Assembly: GCA_016712885.1 (NCBI GenBank)
Contig: JADJQF010000006.1
Span: 124,001 to 188,000, forward strand
Source: Candidatus Flexicrinis proximus
GTDB taxonomy: Bacteria; Chloroflexota; Anaerolineae; Aggregatilineales; Phototrophicaceae
Length of the DNA stretch: 64,000 nucleotides
Reading direction: 5' to 3'
Below the pieces are notes generated by a model, which was not told the origin of the DNA, searched no databases, and saw nothing but the letters and a program-made list of their open reading frames with translations. The number at the start of each line of letters is the position of its first letter. The stretch's first letter is position 1. The translations under genes were made by a program, and so were the position numbers. This document shows, piece after piece, positions 25,642 through 33,379 of this stretch.

Positions 25642-26733
25642 ATGCAGCGCACTTCCGCTCCACTGTGCATCGCGCTCTATGCCTTCCTGCTGCTTACCGG
25701 CTGTTCGACCGCGCCGGCCGTCGCACCGACCCCCACCCCTCCGCCTCTGGCTTCTACCATAACCCTGCACAATTGGGATGGCGGCATGCCGCAGTCCATA
25801 CTCGACGCCTTCACCGCGGAGTATGGCGTGGCGGTTGAGTATCTGCCCTACGCCGTTTACGAAGAAGCTCAAAGTAATCTTGAGGCCGGAACGCCGATCG
25901 ATGTGCTTTTCGTCGGGACGGACGTGATCGCCGAGACGCTGAGCAAAGGGCTTCTGGCGGAACTTGACCCGAGCAACCTCCCCAACCTGCGCAATGTTTC
26001 CGTCAATTTCCGGGACCTCAGCTTCGACCCCGGCAACCGCCACAGCATCCCGCTGGGATGGGGGACGACCGGTTTGGTGGTCCGCTCCGATTTGTTCGGG
26101 CGGCCGGTGACCAGTTGGCGCGACCTGTGGGAGGGCGAGACAGGGCAAATAGGCATCTGGGACGACCGGCGTTCGATCATCGGGCTGACGCTGCGCTCTC
26201 TGGGATACTCGGTCAACAGCGAAGACCCTGACGAACTGGAAGCCGCGCTGGAACGGATGCTGGAATTGCGGCCGCGCGCGCTGTTCATGGAACAATTCGA
26301 TCCCTGGACCTCGGCCCCGGAGATGGACAGCGGGCGGATCGTCATCGCACTTGGCTGGGCTTACGATGGCCTGGCAGGGCGCGATCTTAATCCCAATATC
26401 GAATACGTGATCCCCCAGGAGGGGACGCTGCTGTGGCTTGAGAACATGGTGATCCCGGCCAACAGCCCGAACAAGGCCACCGCGGAACTCTTCATCAATT
26501 TCATGCTGCGGCCGGAGATCGCGGCCCAGTATGTCAACGAGACCTACTATGCGGTGGCCAACGAGGCAGCGAAGGCCTTCGTCGATCCCGCCATCCTGGA
26601 CGACCCGATCGTGTATCCGACCGCCGAGCAACTGGTCAACGCCGAGCTGATGCTGCCACTGTCTGCGGAAGCCCGGATGCTCTACGACAGCGTCTGGGAC
26701 CGCTTCCTGGCCGCGTCAGCCGGATCTGAGTAG
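25642..26733 (+). CDS. PotD-like solute-binding lipoprotein
   Basis: The 363-residue lipoprotein has the lipobox L-T-G-C (Cys21) after MQRTSAPLCIALYAFLLL, a Pro-rich linker, then a periplasmic-binding fold like spermidine/putrescine or iron-binding proteins. It shows TITLHNWDGGMPQSILDAF, PIDVLFVGTDVIAETLSKG, SIPLGWGTTGLVVRSDLFG and VIPQEGTLLWLENMVIPAN. The last is typical of the PotD family. The ATG at 25642 is chosen because the signal peptide begins there. No transporter genes follow. Instead a histidine kinase, two response regulators and a STAS-like gene do, so it probably feeds a signal to the kinase. Confidence 0.85.
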   Translation: MQRTSAPLCIALYAFLLLTGCSTAPAVAPTPTPPPLASTITLHNWDGGMPQSILDAFTAEYGVAVEYLPYAVYEEAQSNLEAGTPIDVLFVGTDVIAETLSKGLLAELDPSNLPNLRNVSVNFRDLSFDPGNRHSIPLGWGTTGLVVRSDLFGRPVTSWRDLWEGETGQIGIWDDRRSIIGLTLRSLGYSVNSEDPDELEAALERMLELRPRALFMEQFDPWTSAPEMDSGRIVIALGWAYDGLAGRDLNPNIEYVIPQEGTLLWLENMVIPANSPNKATAELFINFMLRPEIAAQYVNETYYAVANEAAKAFVDPAILDDPIVYPTAEQLVNAELMLPLSAEARMLYDSVWDRFLAASAGSE

Positions 26734-26764
26734 GGGGCCGGGAGAGATCGTGGGAGAAACACGT

Positions 26765-28606
26765 ATGTCACGGCAGCTGGGCCTTCAGGGACGCCTGCTG
26801 CTGCTGCTCGGGGCTGTGATGCTGATCACCCTGCTGATCGTCGCCGTCAGCGTGTTTGTGCTGGTCTCCAGCGCAGAGCGCGAAGTATGGGCGGGGCGGC
26901 AGGACGAGGCGGGGCGAAACGCGGCCACGCAAGCCAGCAACTACATCAACCTGGCGCGCGCCAGCCTGCAGTTCATCGCCGAGTTGGACGTCAGCCCTGC
27001 GGAACTGGAGCGAATCCTGCGCGCGTCGGCTGACCGGAGCCCGGGCTATCTGGAGTTCATTGTCCTCAACGAACGGGGTACCGTCGTCAGTTCGGTATCC
27101 GCGGGCGAGAGCGTGCTGGCCAACGCCTTTACGATCGCGCAGTCGAACTGGTTTGTCAGCGCGCGGGGCGCTGGTGAAGGGCAATTCTATTTTGGAGATG
27201 TCCAAATCTCCCCGCAGAATGTGCCCTATATCATCATGTCCAGCCCGTCGCGGTCCGGCGGCGTGGTTGCGCTGCGCCTCAGCCTGAGTGTCCTCGGCGA
27301 AATCGTGTCCGGGCTCAGGTTCGGCACGACCGGCACGACCTATGTGGTTCAGTCGGAGGGGACCGTCGCGGCGCACCCTGATCCCCGGGTTATCCAGGAC
27401 TTCGTCAGCCTGGCCGGACGCCAGGAGCTGGAGGCCGTCCTGGAACAGAGGGAGGCAAGCTGGACCGGCAGTTACACCAACTTCCGGAACGAAGCCGTGA
27501 TCGGTACAGCCTCGGCGATCCCGAACACCAATCTGGTTGTGATCACGGAAATCGCGCAGGTCGAAGCCACGGCCTCCAGCCGGAACGCCCTGCTAGTCCT
27601 CGGGACGATTACGGTGCTGTTCTGGCTGGGGGCCATCGTGCTGACCCGCACCACGATCCGCCGACTGGTATTCGTGCCGCTGCAGCACCTGCAGGAAGGC
27701 GCCAATGAGGTGGAACAGGGAAACCTGCAATACCAGGCGAAGCTGCTGCGCCATGACGAAATCGGCCAGCTCACCGAGTCGTTTAACGCGATGGCCCGCG
27801 GGCTGTATGCGCGCGCCAGCGAACGCGAACAACTGATCATGGATTTGCAGAGGGCAAAACGCCAGGCCGAGGAGAACTCGCGGTTGAAGTCGGAATTCCT
27901 GTCGACGATGTCGCACGAACTCCGCACGCCGCTCAACGCCATCGAAGGGTTCACCAGTATCATGCTGAGCCGTATGGGCATCGAATTGAACCCCAAGGCT
28001 GAGGAAATGGTCCGGCGGGTCAGCGCCAACAGCAAGCGCCTGCTGCACCTCATCAACGATTTCCTCGACCTTTCGCGCATCGAATCCGGCCGGCTGGAAC
28101 TGGTCAAAGCCCCGGTATCCCCGGCGACTCTGGCACGCATCTGGCAGAGCCAGGTGGGTGTACTGGGTGAGGAGAAAGGCGTCGAATTCGTCGTGACGGT
28201 CGATGCCGCCCTGCCGCCAGCGATTCTGGGCGATGAGGACGCGCTGACCAAAATCGCCATTAATCTGCTGGGAAACGCCTTCAAGTTCACCCACAAAGGC
28301 ACGGTTTCGCTCGACCTGCGGCGCGCCAACCGCGACTGGATGATCGTGGTCAGCGACACCGGAATCGGCATTCCGCCCCATGCACGCGAGTACATCTTCG
28401 AGGAATTCCGCCAGGTGGACGGCTCATCCAAACGCTTGTACGGCGGAACCGGCCTGGGCCTTGCGCTTGTCCAGAAGCTCACACGGGCCATGGGCGGGAG
28501 CGTCACGTTGCAGAGCGAACTGGGCCGAGGCAGCACATTTACGATTACCCTACCGCTTGAACCAGGAGAATCAGAGCATGAGCAATATCCCGCACGATCT
28601 GCTTAA
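26765..28606 (+). CDS. Sensor histidine kinase with Cache-like periplasmic domain
   Basis: The 613-residue protein has two membrane helices (about 9-36 and 276-294) flanking an extracytoplasmic Cache-like sensor. HAMP spans about 297-350. The HisKA motif STMSHELRTPLNAIEG has the phospho-His at about 384. HATPase_c has INLLGNAFKFTH (Asn about 504), DTGIGIP and GGTGLGLALV. A GTG at 26750 is an alternative start; the ATG has GGGAGA upstream. It follows the binding lipoprotein by 31 bases, and its end overlaps the first response regulator by 29 bases. The lipoprotein may present its ligand to the Cache domain. Confidence 0.9.
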   Translation: MSRQLGLQGRLLLLLGAVMLITLLIVAVSVFVLVSSAEREVWAGRQDEAGRNAATQASNYINLARASLQFIAELDVSPAELERILRASADRSPGYLEFIVLNERGTVVSSVSAGESVLANAFTIAQSNWFVSARGAGEGQFYFGDVQISPQNVPYIIMSSPSRSGGVVALRLSLSVLGEIVSGLRFGTTGTTYVVQSEGTVAAHPDPRVIQDFVSLAGRQELEAVLEQREASWTGSYTNFRNEAVIGTASAIPNTNLVVITEIAQVEATASSRNALLVLGTITVLFWLGAIVLTRTTIRRLVFVPLQHLQEGANEVEQGNLQYQAKLLRHDEIGQLTESFNAMARGLYARASEREQLIMDLQRAKRQAEENSRLKSEFLSTMSHELRTPLNAIEGFTSIMLSRMGIELNPKAEEMVRRVSANSKRLLHLINDFLDLSRIESGRLELVKAPVSPATLARIWQSQVGVLGEEKGVEFVVTVDAALPPAILGDEDALTKIAINLLGNAFKFTHKGTVSLDLRRANRDWMIVVSDTGIGIPPHAREYIFEEFRQVDGSSKRLYGGTGLGLALVQKLTRAMGGSVTLQSELGRGSTFTITLPLEPGESEHEQYPARSA

Positions 28607-29003
28607 CGGCTGGGATATCGTCGTGATCGACGATGAGCCGGACAGCCTGGAAGTTGCCCGCTTCATCCTGGATTTCTACGGCGCCAACGTCCACACCGCC
28701 ACTAACGGCAGGGAGGGCGTTGTGCTGGTGGAACTGGTCAAACCGCGCTTCGTCATCTCCGACCTGTCGATGCCCGAGATGGACGGATGGGAGTTTCTGA
28801 GCGCACTGAAGGCGACTGCCGAGACGCGCGATACGCCCGTGATTGCACTGACCGCCCATGCCATGCGCGGCGACCGAGAGCGGGCCGTCGCGGCCGGTTT
28901 CCGTAATTACCTGACCAAGCCACTGACCGCCAACACCTTCATGGACCAGCTTATGGTCCTCCTGCTCGCCATCCCGCAGCTCAGTGAATTCCTGACGATT
29001 TGA
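28578..29003 (+). CDS. Single-domain response regulator
   Basis: The 141-residue CheY-like protein has the acidic pair VIDDEPD, phosphoacceptor Asp62 (VISDLSMPEMDGWEF), the Thr switch region (VIALTAHAMRGD) and the conserved Lys in NYLTKPL. There is no output domain, so it acts by binding a partner. The ATG lies inside the kinase gene (29-base overlap), preceded by CAGGAG, showing translational coupling to the kinase. It is the probable direct phosphotransfer partner. Confidence 0.88.
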   Translation: MSNIPHDLLNGWDIVVIDDEPDSLEVARFILDFYGANVHTATNGREGVVLVELVKPRFVISDLSMPEMDGWEFLSALKATAETRDTPVIALTAHAMRGDRERAVAAGFRNYLTKPLTANTFMDQLMVLLLAIPQLSEFLTI

Positions 29004-29029
29004 AAGCCGCCTCTGGAAGGTGCACCGCC

Positions 29030-29398
29030 ATGTCGCAACCCATTCTTATTGTTGAAGACGACCCCGACGGCCAGGCGCTTGTCTCGCACGTGGTCAACCA
29101 TCTGGCGATTTCCCATCAGGTGGTAGGGGACGCTGAGAGAGCCTGTGCGGAGCTGTTCGAGTCAGGCGAGACCTACCGGGCGGCCATCATCGACCTGGCA
29201 CTTCCCGGCAAAGACGGCTGGGAACTGCTGGAGGATATCCGCATGCATCCGGCCACCGCCGGCCTGCTGTGCATTGCGGTCACTGCGTTCCACACGTCAA
29301 AAACGCGCGAGCACGCGCTGCGCGCCGGGTTTGACGCCTACTTTTCAAAACCGTTGGATGCCACGTCTTTCGCGCGGCAGTTGGAGGGACTCCTATGA
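29030..29398 (+). CDS. Second single-domain response regulator
   Basis: The 122-residue receiver domain has ILIVEDDPDGQ, phosphoacceptor Asp55 (AAIIDLALPGKDGWEL), an Ala-Phe-His switch (IAVTAFHTSKTREHAL) and the Lys in AYFSKPLD. The ATG at 29030 follows GGAAGG. A longer in-frame start at 29000 lacks conserved sequence. It overlaps the next gene by four bases (ATGA). Two receivers behind one kinase suggest branching or a phosphate-sink arrangement. Confidence 0.87.
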   Translation: MSQPILIVEDDPDGQALVSHVVNHLAISHQVVGDAERACAELFESGETYRAAIIDLALPGKDGWELLEDIRMHPATAGLLCIAVTAFHTSKTREHALRAGFDAYFSKPLDATSFARQLEGLL

Positions 29399-29799
29399 AC
29401 GGGCAGTCGACGCGCGCGCCAGGCAGTATGCTCCCGGTGCTGTCCTGGTACGTCCCAGGGAAAGTATTGCGTCTGTATATTCCCGGCGATTATTCGCTGG
29501 AGGACTCGCGTTTCGTCAACGCCCTCATCCTCAGGGAACTGGACCAAAGCCAGGACGACCTGATGCTGCTGATCGACGCGATGGAGATGAACCGCCCGTA
29601 TAACTTCGATCAGATCCGCGCGACGCAAACCTATCAGAACCACCCGAAGCTGAAAACCATCTACACAGCGACGGCCGACCGCGTGGTAAAGCTGGGAATG
29701 CTGATCATCTTCAACATCTCCCGGGCACAGCTGCATCTGGCCGACAACATCGATGAGGCGGACCGCATGCTGAACGCGCGGCTCAACTCGCCGGGTTGA
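29395..29799 (+). CDS. Small STAS-like protein of unknown function
   Basis: The 134-residue soluble protein is translationally coupled (ATGA) to the second response regulator. Its alternating strand/helix pattern (KVLRLYIPGDYSLEDSRFVN, DLMLLIDAMEMNRPYNF, KTIYTATADRVVKLGMLIIF) resembles the SpoIIAA/STAS fold used by anti-sigma antagonists. This is inferred from pattern alone, without a diagnostic phospho-Ser motif. As the last gene of a binding lipoprotein, kinase and two-regulator operon, it may be the output component. Confidence 0.6.
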   Translation: MNGQSTRAPGSMLPVLSWYVPGKVLRLYIPGDYSLEDSRFVNALILRELDQSQDDLMLLIDAMEMNRPYNFDQIRATQTYQNHPKLKTIYTATADRVVKLGMLIIFNISRAQLHLADNIDEADRMLNARLNSPG

Positions 29800-29947
29800 A
29801 CGCTCGCACCGTGTGCCGCCGCATCATTAAGCGTTCCGCACCCACAATAACAGTCCGCGCACACAACGCGCATCCTCTGGAATTTGAGCCGGACGGGGAG
29901 TATGATGTCAAGTAGAGTCGTCCGACGACCAAAGGTGTTATTGTGCC

Positions 29948-30424
29948 GTGATCCTATATTTTCTGCGCCATGCCCATGCTGAAGATGGGGAGGGCAAGCC
30001 CGATGAACAGCGTGCGCTGAACGAACGGGGACTGCAGCAAGCCGCCGATACGGCTGATCTCCTGAAGCGGCTCGATGTTGATCTGGAATTTCTATTTACC
30101 AGCCCGCGCCTGCGGGCGATGCAGACCGCCGAAGCGATTTCGAAAGCACTGGACATCAAGGCGGATATCCGCGAAGAACTCAACTACGGCTTCAACGCTG
30201 CGCGGCTGAGTTCAATGCTGGGCGATGTGACGCCGCACCACAGCGTGATGCTGGTGGGCCACGAACCAACCTTTAGCCAAACGATTCAAGCGCTGACCGG
30301 CGCGCGAGTCGAGATGAAGAAGTGCGGCCTGGCGCGAATAGATGTCCTGGTGCGTCAGCCGCTGCAGGGCGAGCTTACGTGGCTGTTGACGCCCAAACTG
30401 GTTCGCGCCCTGAACGGAGAGTAA
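29948..30424 (+). CDS. sixA: SixA-type phosphohistidine phosphatase
   Basis: The 158-residue histidine phosphatase superfamily protein has the catalytic RHAHAED (residues 7-13), a conserved Arg in SPRLRAMQTAE and the second catalytic His in GHEPTFSQ (about 105). Its size and the RHA rather than RHG motif fit SixA, which removes phosphate from His residues of signalling phosphotransfer domains. It starts with GTG at 29948 after AAAGGTG. It lies just after the two-component operon, which may be meaningful, though it could have its own promoter. Confidence 0.85.
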   Translation: MILYFLRHAHAEDGEGKPDEQRALNERGLQQAADTADLLKRLDVDLEFLFTSPRLRAMQTAEAISKALDIKADIREELNYGFNAARLSSMLGDVTPHHSVMLVGHEPTFSQTIQALTGARVEMKKCGLARIDVLVRQPLQGELTWLLTPKLVRALNGE

Positions 30425-30427
30425 GCC

Positions 30428-30940
30428 ATGCGCCGTACCTGGATTATCGTCGCGGTCGGCCTGATCGCGACTCTGGTGGCGTTGATCGCACTGACGGCGG
30501 TGTTGACGCCTGGCGCGCTCAACCCCGCGTTCGATACCGCCCTCAAATTCACCGATGCCGTCCTGGAAACAGGCGACGATGCCGCCGCGACCGCCCTGCT
30601 CGGTCCGGATCTGGCCGCATGGGCCGGATCGAACTGCCCTGATGGTGTTTCCGCCTGCATTAAGGCCTACATTCCGGCGGAGTGGGGTGATTTTGTCGAC
30701 AGCGTCTACCGGCGCAGCATCCCCGACGGCCCGGATGCGTGGGACGTTCAGGTCATCGCGACATTTGACGAGAAACTGACGGCTGGGTTCAGCGGCGTGT
30801 GCATTTATCTGCGCGCCGAGGACCTGGGCGACGACGCGTGGTATATTACCCGTTGGGCGGGCTGGTCAAGCTGCGACGAATCGAATGCAGGACTCGAAGA
30901 GCTGCGAACACGCGCCGATGCGCCCAACCGCGCCCCGTAA
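30428..30940 (+). CDS. Signal-anchored protein of unknown function
   Basis: The 170-residue protein begins three bases after the SixA stop. An N-terminal membrane helix (WIIVAVGLIATLVALIALTAV) is followed by a mixed alpha/beta exported domain (FTDAVLETGDDAAATALLGP, VQVIATFDEKLTAGFSGVCI). Its shape resembles NTF2-like or DUF4878-type exported domains. Cys residues in NCPDGVSACIKAY and GVCIYL could form disulfides. I cannot assign a function. Confidence 0.7.
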   Translation: MRRTWIIVAVGLIATLVALIALTAVLTPGALNPAFDTALKFTDAVLETGDDAAATALLGPDLAAWAGSNCPDGVSACIKAYIPAEWGDFVDSVYRRSIPDGPDAWDVQVIATFDEKLTAGFSGVCIYLRAEDLGDDAWYITRWAGWSSCDESNAGLEELRTRADAPNRAP

Positions 30941-30947
30941 CGACAGA

Positions 30948-31451
30948 ATGACTGCTGCTGCTGCGCGATTCCTATCCCGGCGCCTGAGGTGGACGAAGTT
31001 CACGCGCGGAGATGGGGCACGCAGTTCCGTCTTATGGCTGCTGGCCATGACAGGGGTGCTGTTCGTCTCTGCCGCGTGTTCCCCGCGCGAAACACCGCCG
31101 CAGCTGGCGTTCACGCCCGGCCCGGCATACCGCCTGACCGACCAGACGCTGATCACGGACCTTTACAGCGTCGAGACGCCACCGGGGTGGCGTGTGGTCG
31201 CCGGGCCGGCTGAAGACCCGTATACATTCCAATTCGTTGCGCCAGACAACGACGCAATCATCGTCATTTCAAACCACGAGATCGCGACACCGCCGGTTCC
31301 GCTGGGTGTAGAGGCCGGGAGCGTGATGAGTCCGCGCACAATTCAGCTGGAAGTGGGCGGCCAGGCGATAACCGTGATGCTGGTTGCGCCCACTACCCTG
31401 ACTGAAGGGCTGACTCCCACACTGGACCGCGTGGTCGCCTCGCTGCGCTAG
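30948..31451 (+). CDS. Small lipoprotein
   Basis: About 167 residues. A hydrophobic stretch LWLLAMTGVLFVSAAC ends in a lipobox-like S-A-A-C, followed by the mature domain (LITDLYSVETPPGWRVVAG, FVAPDNDAIIVISNHEI, IQLEVGGQAITVMLVAP). The PPGWRVV pattern resembles exported proteins of the lipoprotein type such as the one at 54759. The start is uncertain: the ATG at 30948 leaves a long basic N-region, and upstream ATGs at 30885 and 30921 exist without good Shine-Dalgarno sequences. The stop overlaps the convergent methyltransferase stop within the palindrome CTAG. Confidence 0.6.
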   Translation: MTAAAARFLSRRLRWTKFTRGDGARSSVLWLLAMTGVLFVSAACSPRETPPQLAFTPGPAYRLTDQTLITDLYSVETPPGWRVVAGPAEDPYTFQFVAPDNDAIIVISNHEIATPPVPLGVEAGSVMSPRTIQLEVGGQAITVMLVAPTTLTEGLTPTLDRVVASLR

Positions 31452-32122
31452 CCGATACGCAGCGCCAGAGCCAGCCCGTCGTAGCCTTTGCTGCCCACCG
31501 TCTGAATCGCCGTAATGACGATGCGCGGGTCGTTGGCCAGCATGGTCAGTGCCTTCTGGACGCCTTGGACGTTGACATCGGTCGTGTCCGGGTTGCTGAC
31601 CTGACCGTGCCGCACCACATTGTCGATGATAATCAAACTGCCCGGCCGGGTCAGCTGCATAGAGTATTCGATATAGGCGGGAGTAGATGCCTTGTCAGCG
31701 TCGATGAAGACGAGATCGAACGGACCGGCGTTCTGGGCGACCAGCTGCGCGAGCGACTCGTGCGCGGAACCCAGCATCACTTCGACAATCTGAGACAGGC
31801 CGGCGCGGGCGATGTTGGAACGGGCCACTTCGGCATGCAGAGGATCGATCTCAAGCGTGACGAGACGCCCGCCAGCCTGCATCCCGCGTGCTAACCAGAT
31901 CGTGCTGTAGCCGGCCAGTGTACCGATTTCGAGGATCGACTTCGTGTTATGCGACCGCGCCAGCAGGTAGAGCAGCTTGCCTTGATTCGGCGCGACACTG
32001 ATTTGCGGCATCCCGGCCTCAACGGTCGCGTTGAGCGCGGATTCAAGCGCATGATCGGACGGGACGAATAACCCGTTGAAGTATTCGTCCACCGAGTCCC
32101 ACTGGTTCTGCGACACGAGCAT
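31448..32122 (-). CDS. O-methyltransferase, family 3 (caffeoyl-CoA type)
   Basis: The 224-residue SAM-dependent methyltransferase has ILEIGTLAGYSTIWLA (SAM-binding motif I, about 63-78), VTLEIDPLHAEVARSN, DLVFIDADKASTPAYIEY (metal-site Asp, about 137-150) and GSLIIIDNVVRHGQV (the second metal-binding Asp-Asn). These are hallmarks of the divalent-metal-dependent O-methyltransferases that act on catechol-like substrates. The substrate is unknown. GGGGAG lies just before the ATG. It diverges from the small membrane-protein gene at 32240 across a 117-base promoter gap. Confidence 0.88.
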   Translation of the reverse strand: MLVSQNQWDSVDEYFNGLFVPSDHALESALNATVEAGMPQISVAPNQGKLLYLLARSHNTKSILEIGTLAGYSTIWLARGMQAGGRLVTLEIDPLHAEVARSNIARAGLSQIVEVMLGSAHESLAQLVAQNAGPFDLVFIDADKASTPAYIEYSMQLTRPGSLIIIDNVVRHGQVSNPDTTDVNVQGVQKALTMLANDPRIVITAIQTVGSKGYDGLALALRIG

Positions 32123-32159
32123 CTCTCCCCTGTTTCCGGCGCTACCCTACGATCAGATT

Positions 32160-32200
32160 AAAATCTATACAGCCTGCGCGAAAATCTATAGAAATATGAT
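32160..32200. promoter_or_regulatory. Direct repeat AAAATCTATA, possible operator
   Basis: The ten-base sequence AAAATCTATA occurs at 32160-32169 and again at 32181-32190, exactly 21 bases apart (two helix turns), in the gap between the divergent methyltransferase and membrane-protein genes. A plus-strand -10-like TATGAT lies at 32195-32200. Spacing on one helix face fits a transcription factor dimer or tandem site. No known motif is recognised. Confidence 0.4.
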
Positions 32201-32239
32201 ACACTTTTCAACAATTCACCTCATTCAGGCAGACTCATC

Positions 32240-32614
32240 ATGCAAATTTCAGGCAATCCGTTCGACCGGACCGTTGAACGCGTGCTGCGGGTTAAGCCCG
32301 TGGAACGCAGTGAATCTCAGGAACGCAGCGCCGAAAACACGTTCATGTTTTCGATGCTATTTACAGGCATCCGCTGCGTGTTGGAGTATATACTACTGCC
32401 CTTTGCGCTGCCCCTGCTGAACCTCTCAAATTCGATTGCCATCCCCGTGGTGCTGGCGGCGAATGCCGTCGCCCTGAGCGCGCTGGTCTACAGCGTCCGT
32501 AAATTCTGGATGATCGACTACGAATACAAGCGCGCCTATCTGGGCGTGGGTGTGGTCGGCGGGATCATCCTGGTGTTGTTCCTGATTGGAAATCTGCGCG
32601 CGATGCTGGGCTAG
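32240..32614 (+). CDS. Small membrane protein
   Basis: The 124-residue protein has a charged N-terminus (FDRTVERVLRVKPVERSESQ) followed by three predicted membrane helices: FMFSMLFTGIRCVLEYILLP, IPVVLAANAVALSALVYSV and GVGVVGGIILVLFLIGNLR. The loop FWMIDYEYKRAYLG is conserved-looking, but I do not recognise the family. It is probably an independent gene with its own promoter in the 117-base gap. Confidence 0.65.
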   Translation: MQISGNPFDRTVERVLRVKPVERSESQERSAENTFMFSMLFTGIRCVLEYILLPFALPLLNLSNSIAIPVVLAANAVALSALVYSVRKFWMIDYEYKRAYLGVGVVGGIILVLFLIGNLRAMLG

Positions 32615-32705
32615 ACCCCAGTTTTCGGGGTTCGGCGCAACTCGCGATAAATGGTTCCGTATAAACTCATAACGAATGAGAAAAACTACGGAGCGATCAA
32701 TAATC

Positions 32706-33092
32706 ATGTGCAGTGAAATCACCACCCACAAATACAACCGCCACAGCCAGGAAGACTGGGACCGCGCGAAAGAACAGTGGAACGAGTTCAGCCAGAAGTT
32801 CGCCGCCAAAATGAATGAAAGCCGCGTATGGGGCCAGCGTAGCGACCGGCACATGGTCGAGGTCAAGCTGCCCAGCGGCCGCGAATTCAACTTCACGCTC
32901 GGTCACCTGATCCTGTTGGGCGTCGCCCTGTGGCTGCTGCCGTTCAACCTGATCCTGCTCGGCGGTCTGCTGTGGCTGGCTTACGCCGTCGGCGGCAATC
33001 ACGACACGCGCAAGCAGAAGAACGACACGGAAGATAAATCCAAGCGCAAAACCGACGAACAAGAAGGCGATTTTGAAGTCTTCCGCGTCTAG
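32706..33092 (+). CDS. Small protein with central membrane segment
   Basis: About 128 residues from the ATG at 32706; an ATG at 32676 would add ten residues. A charged helical N-terminus (HSQEDWDRAKEQWNEF) leads into a hydrophobic hairpin-like stretch (LGHLILLGVALWLLPFN, LILLGGLLWLAYAVGG). The tail is highly charged (DTRKQKNDTEDKSKRKTDEQ). It resembles DUF4342-type proteins (LPSGREFNFTLGHLILLG), whose role is unknown. The assignment is tentative. Repeat copy B and a strong terminator follow. Confidence 0.6.
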   Translation: MCSEITTHKYNRHSQEDWDRAKEQWNEFSQKFAAKMNESRVWGQRSDRHMVEVKLPSGREFNFTLGHLILLGVALWLLPFNLILLGGLLWLAYAVGGNHDTRKQKNDTEDKSKRKTDEQEGDFEVFRV

Positions 33093-33107
33093 GCCTGTTG
33101 TGGATTT

Positions 33108-33222
33108 GGTTTGTGGAGGCGCTGCCTCCACACCTCCGCGAGGGACTTGCGCCCCTCGACCCCTCATCTGCGATTTTGTGGCGCTCACGCAAAATCACTG
33201 TGGGAGGTGCAGGAATGCGACC
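33108..33222. repeat. Intergenic hairpin repeat, copy B
   Basis: Same order as copy A: hairpin 1 TGTGGAGGC/GCCTCCACA (33112-33132, same GCT loop), hairpin 2 CGAGGG/CCCTCG (33139-33158), linker CGACCCCTCATCTGCGATTTTG, then hairpin 3 GATTTTG/CAAAATC with a different inner stem, then GGAGGTGCAGGAATGCGACC. It fills most of the 287-base gap after the small membrane-protein gene. It keeps the core while the hairpin stems have changed together on both arms. Confidence 0.8.
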
Positions 33223-33256
33223 TTCTGCCGTGGTGGTATTCCCACTCATTGATCGT

Positions 33257-33290
33257 GAAGAGACGTGCCACCCAGCACGTCTTTTCGTTT
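33257..33290 (+). terminator. Intrinsic terminator
   Basis: The stem GAAGAGACGTGC (33257-33268) pairs over 12 positions (one G-T) with GCACGTCTTTTC (33275-33286) across a six-base loop, followed by GTTT. It lies after repeat copy B and before the SDR gene, so it would end transcripts from the upstream small membrane genes. Confidence 0.7.
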
Positions 33291-33379
33291 CCGGATCTGA
33301 TGACCGAATCGTTGGGGCATTGTCGCGCCGGACTGTGGATTAGAGTCTGGGACTGCACAGACACATCAAGGGGGCACAG

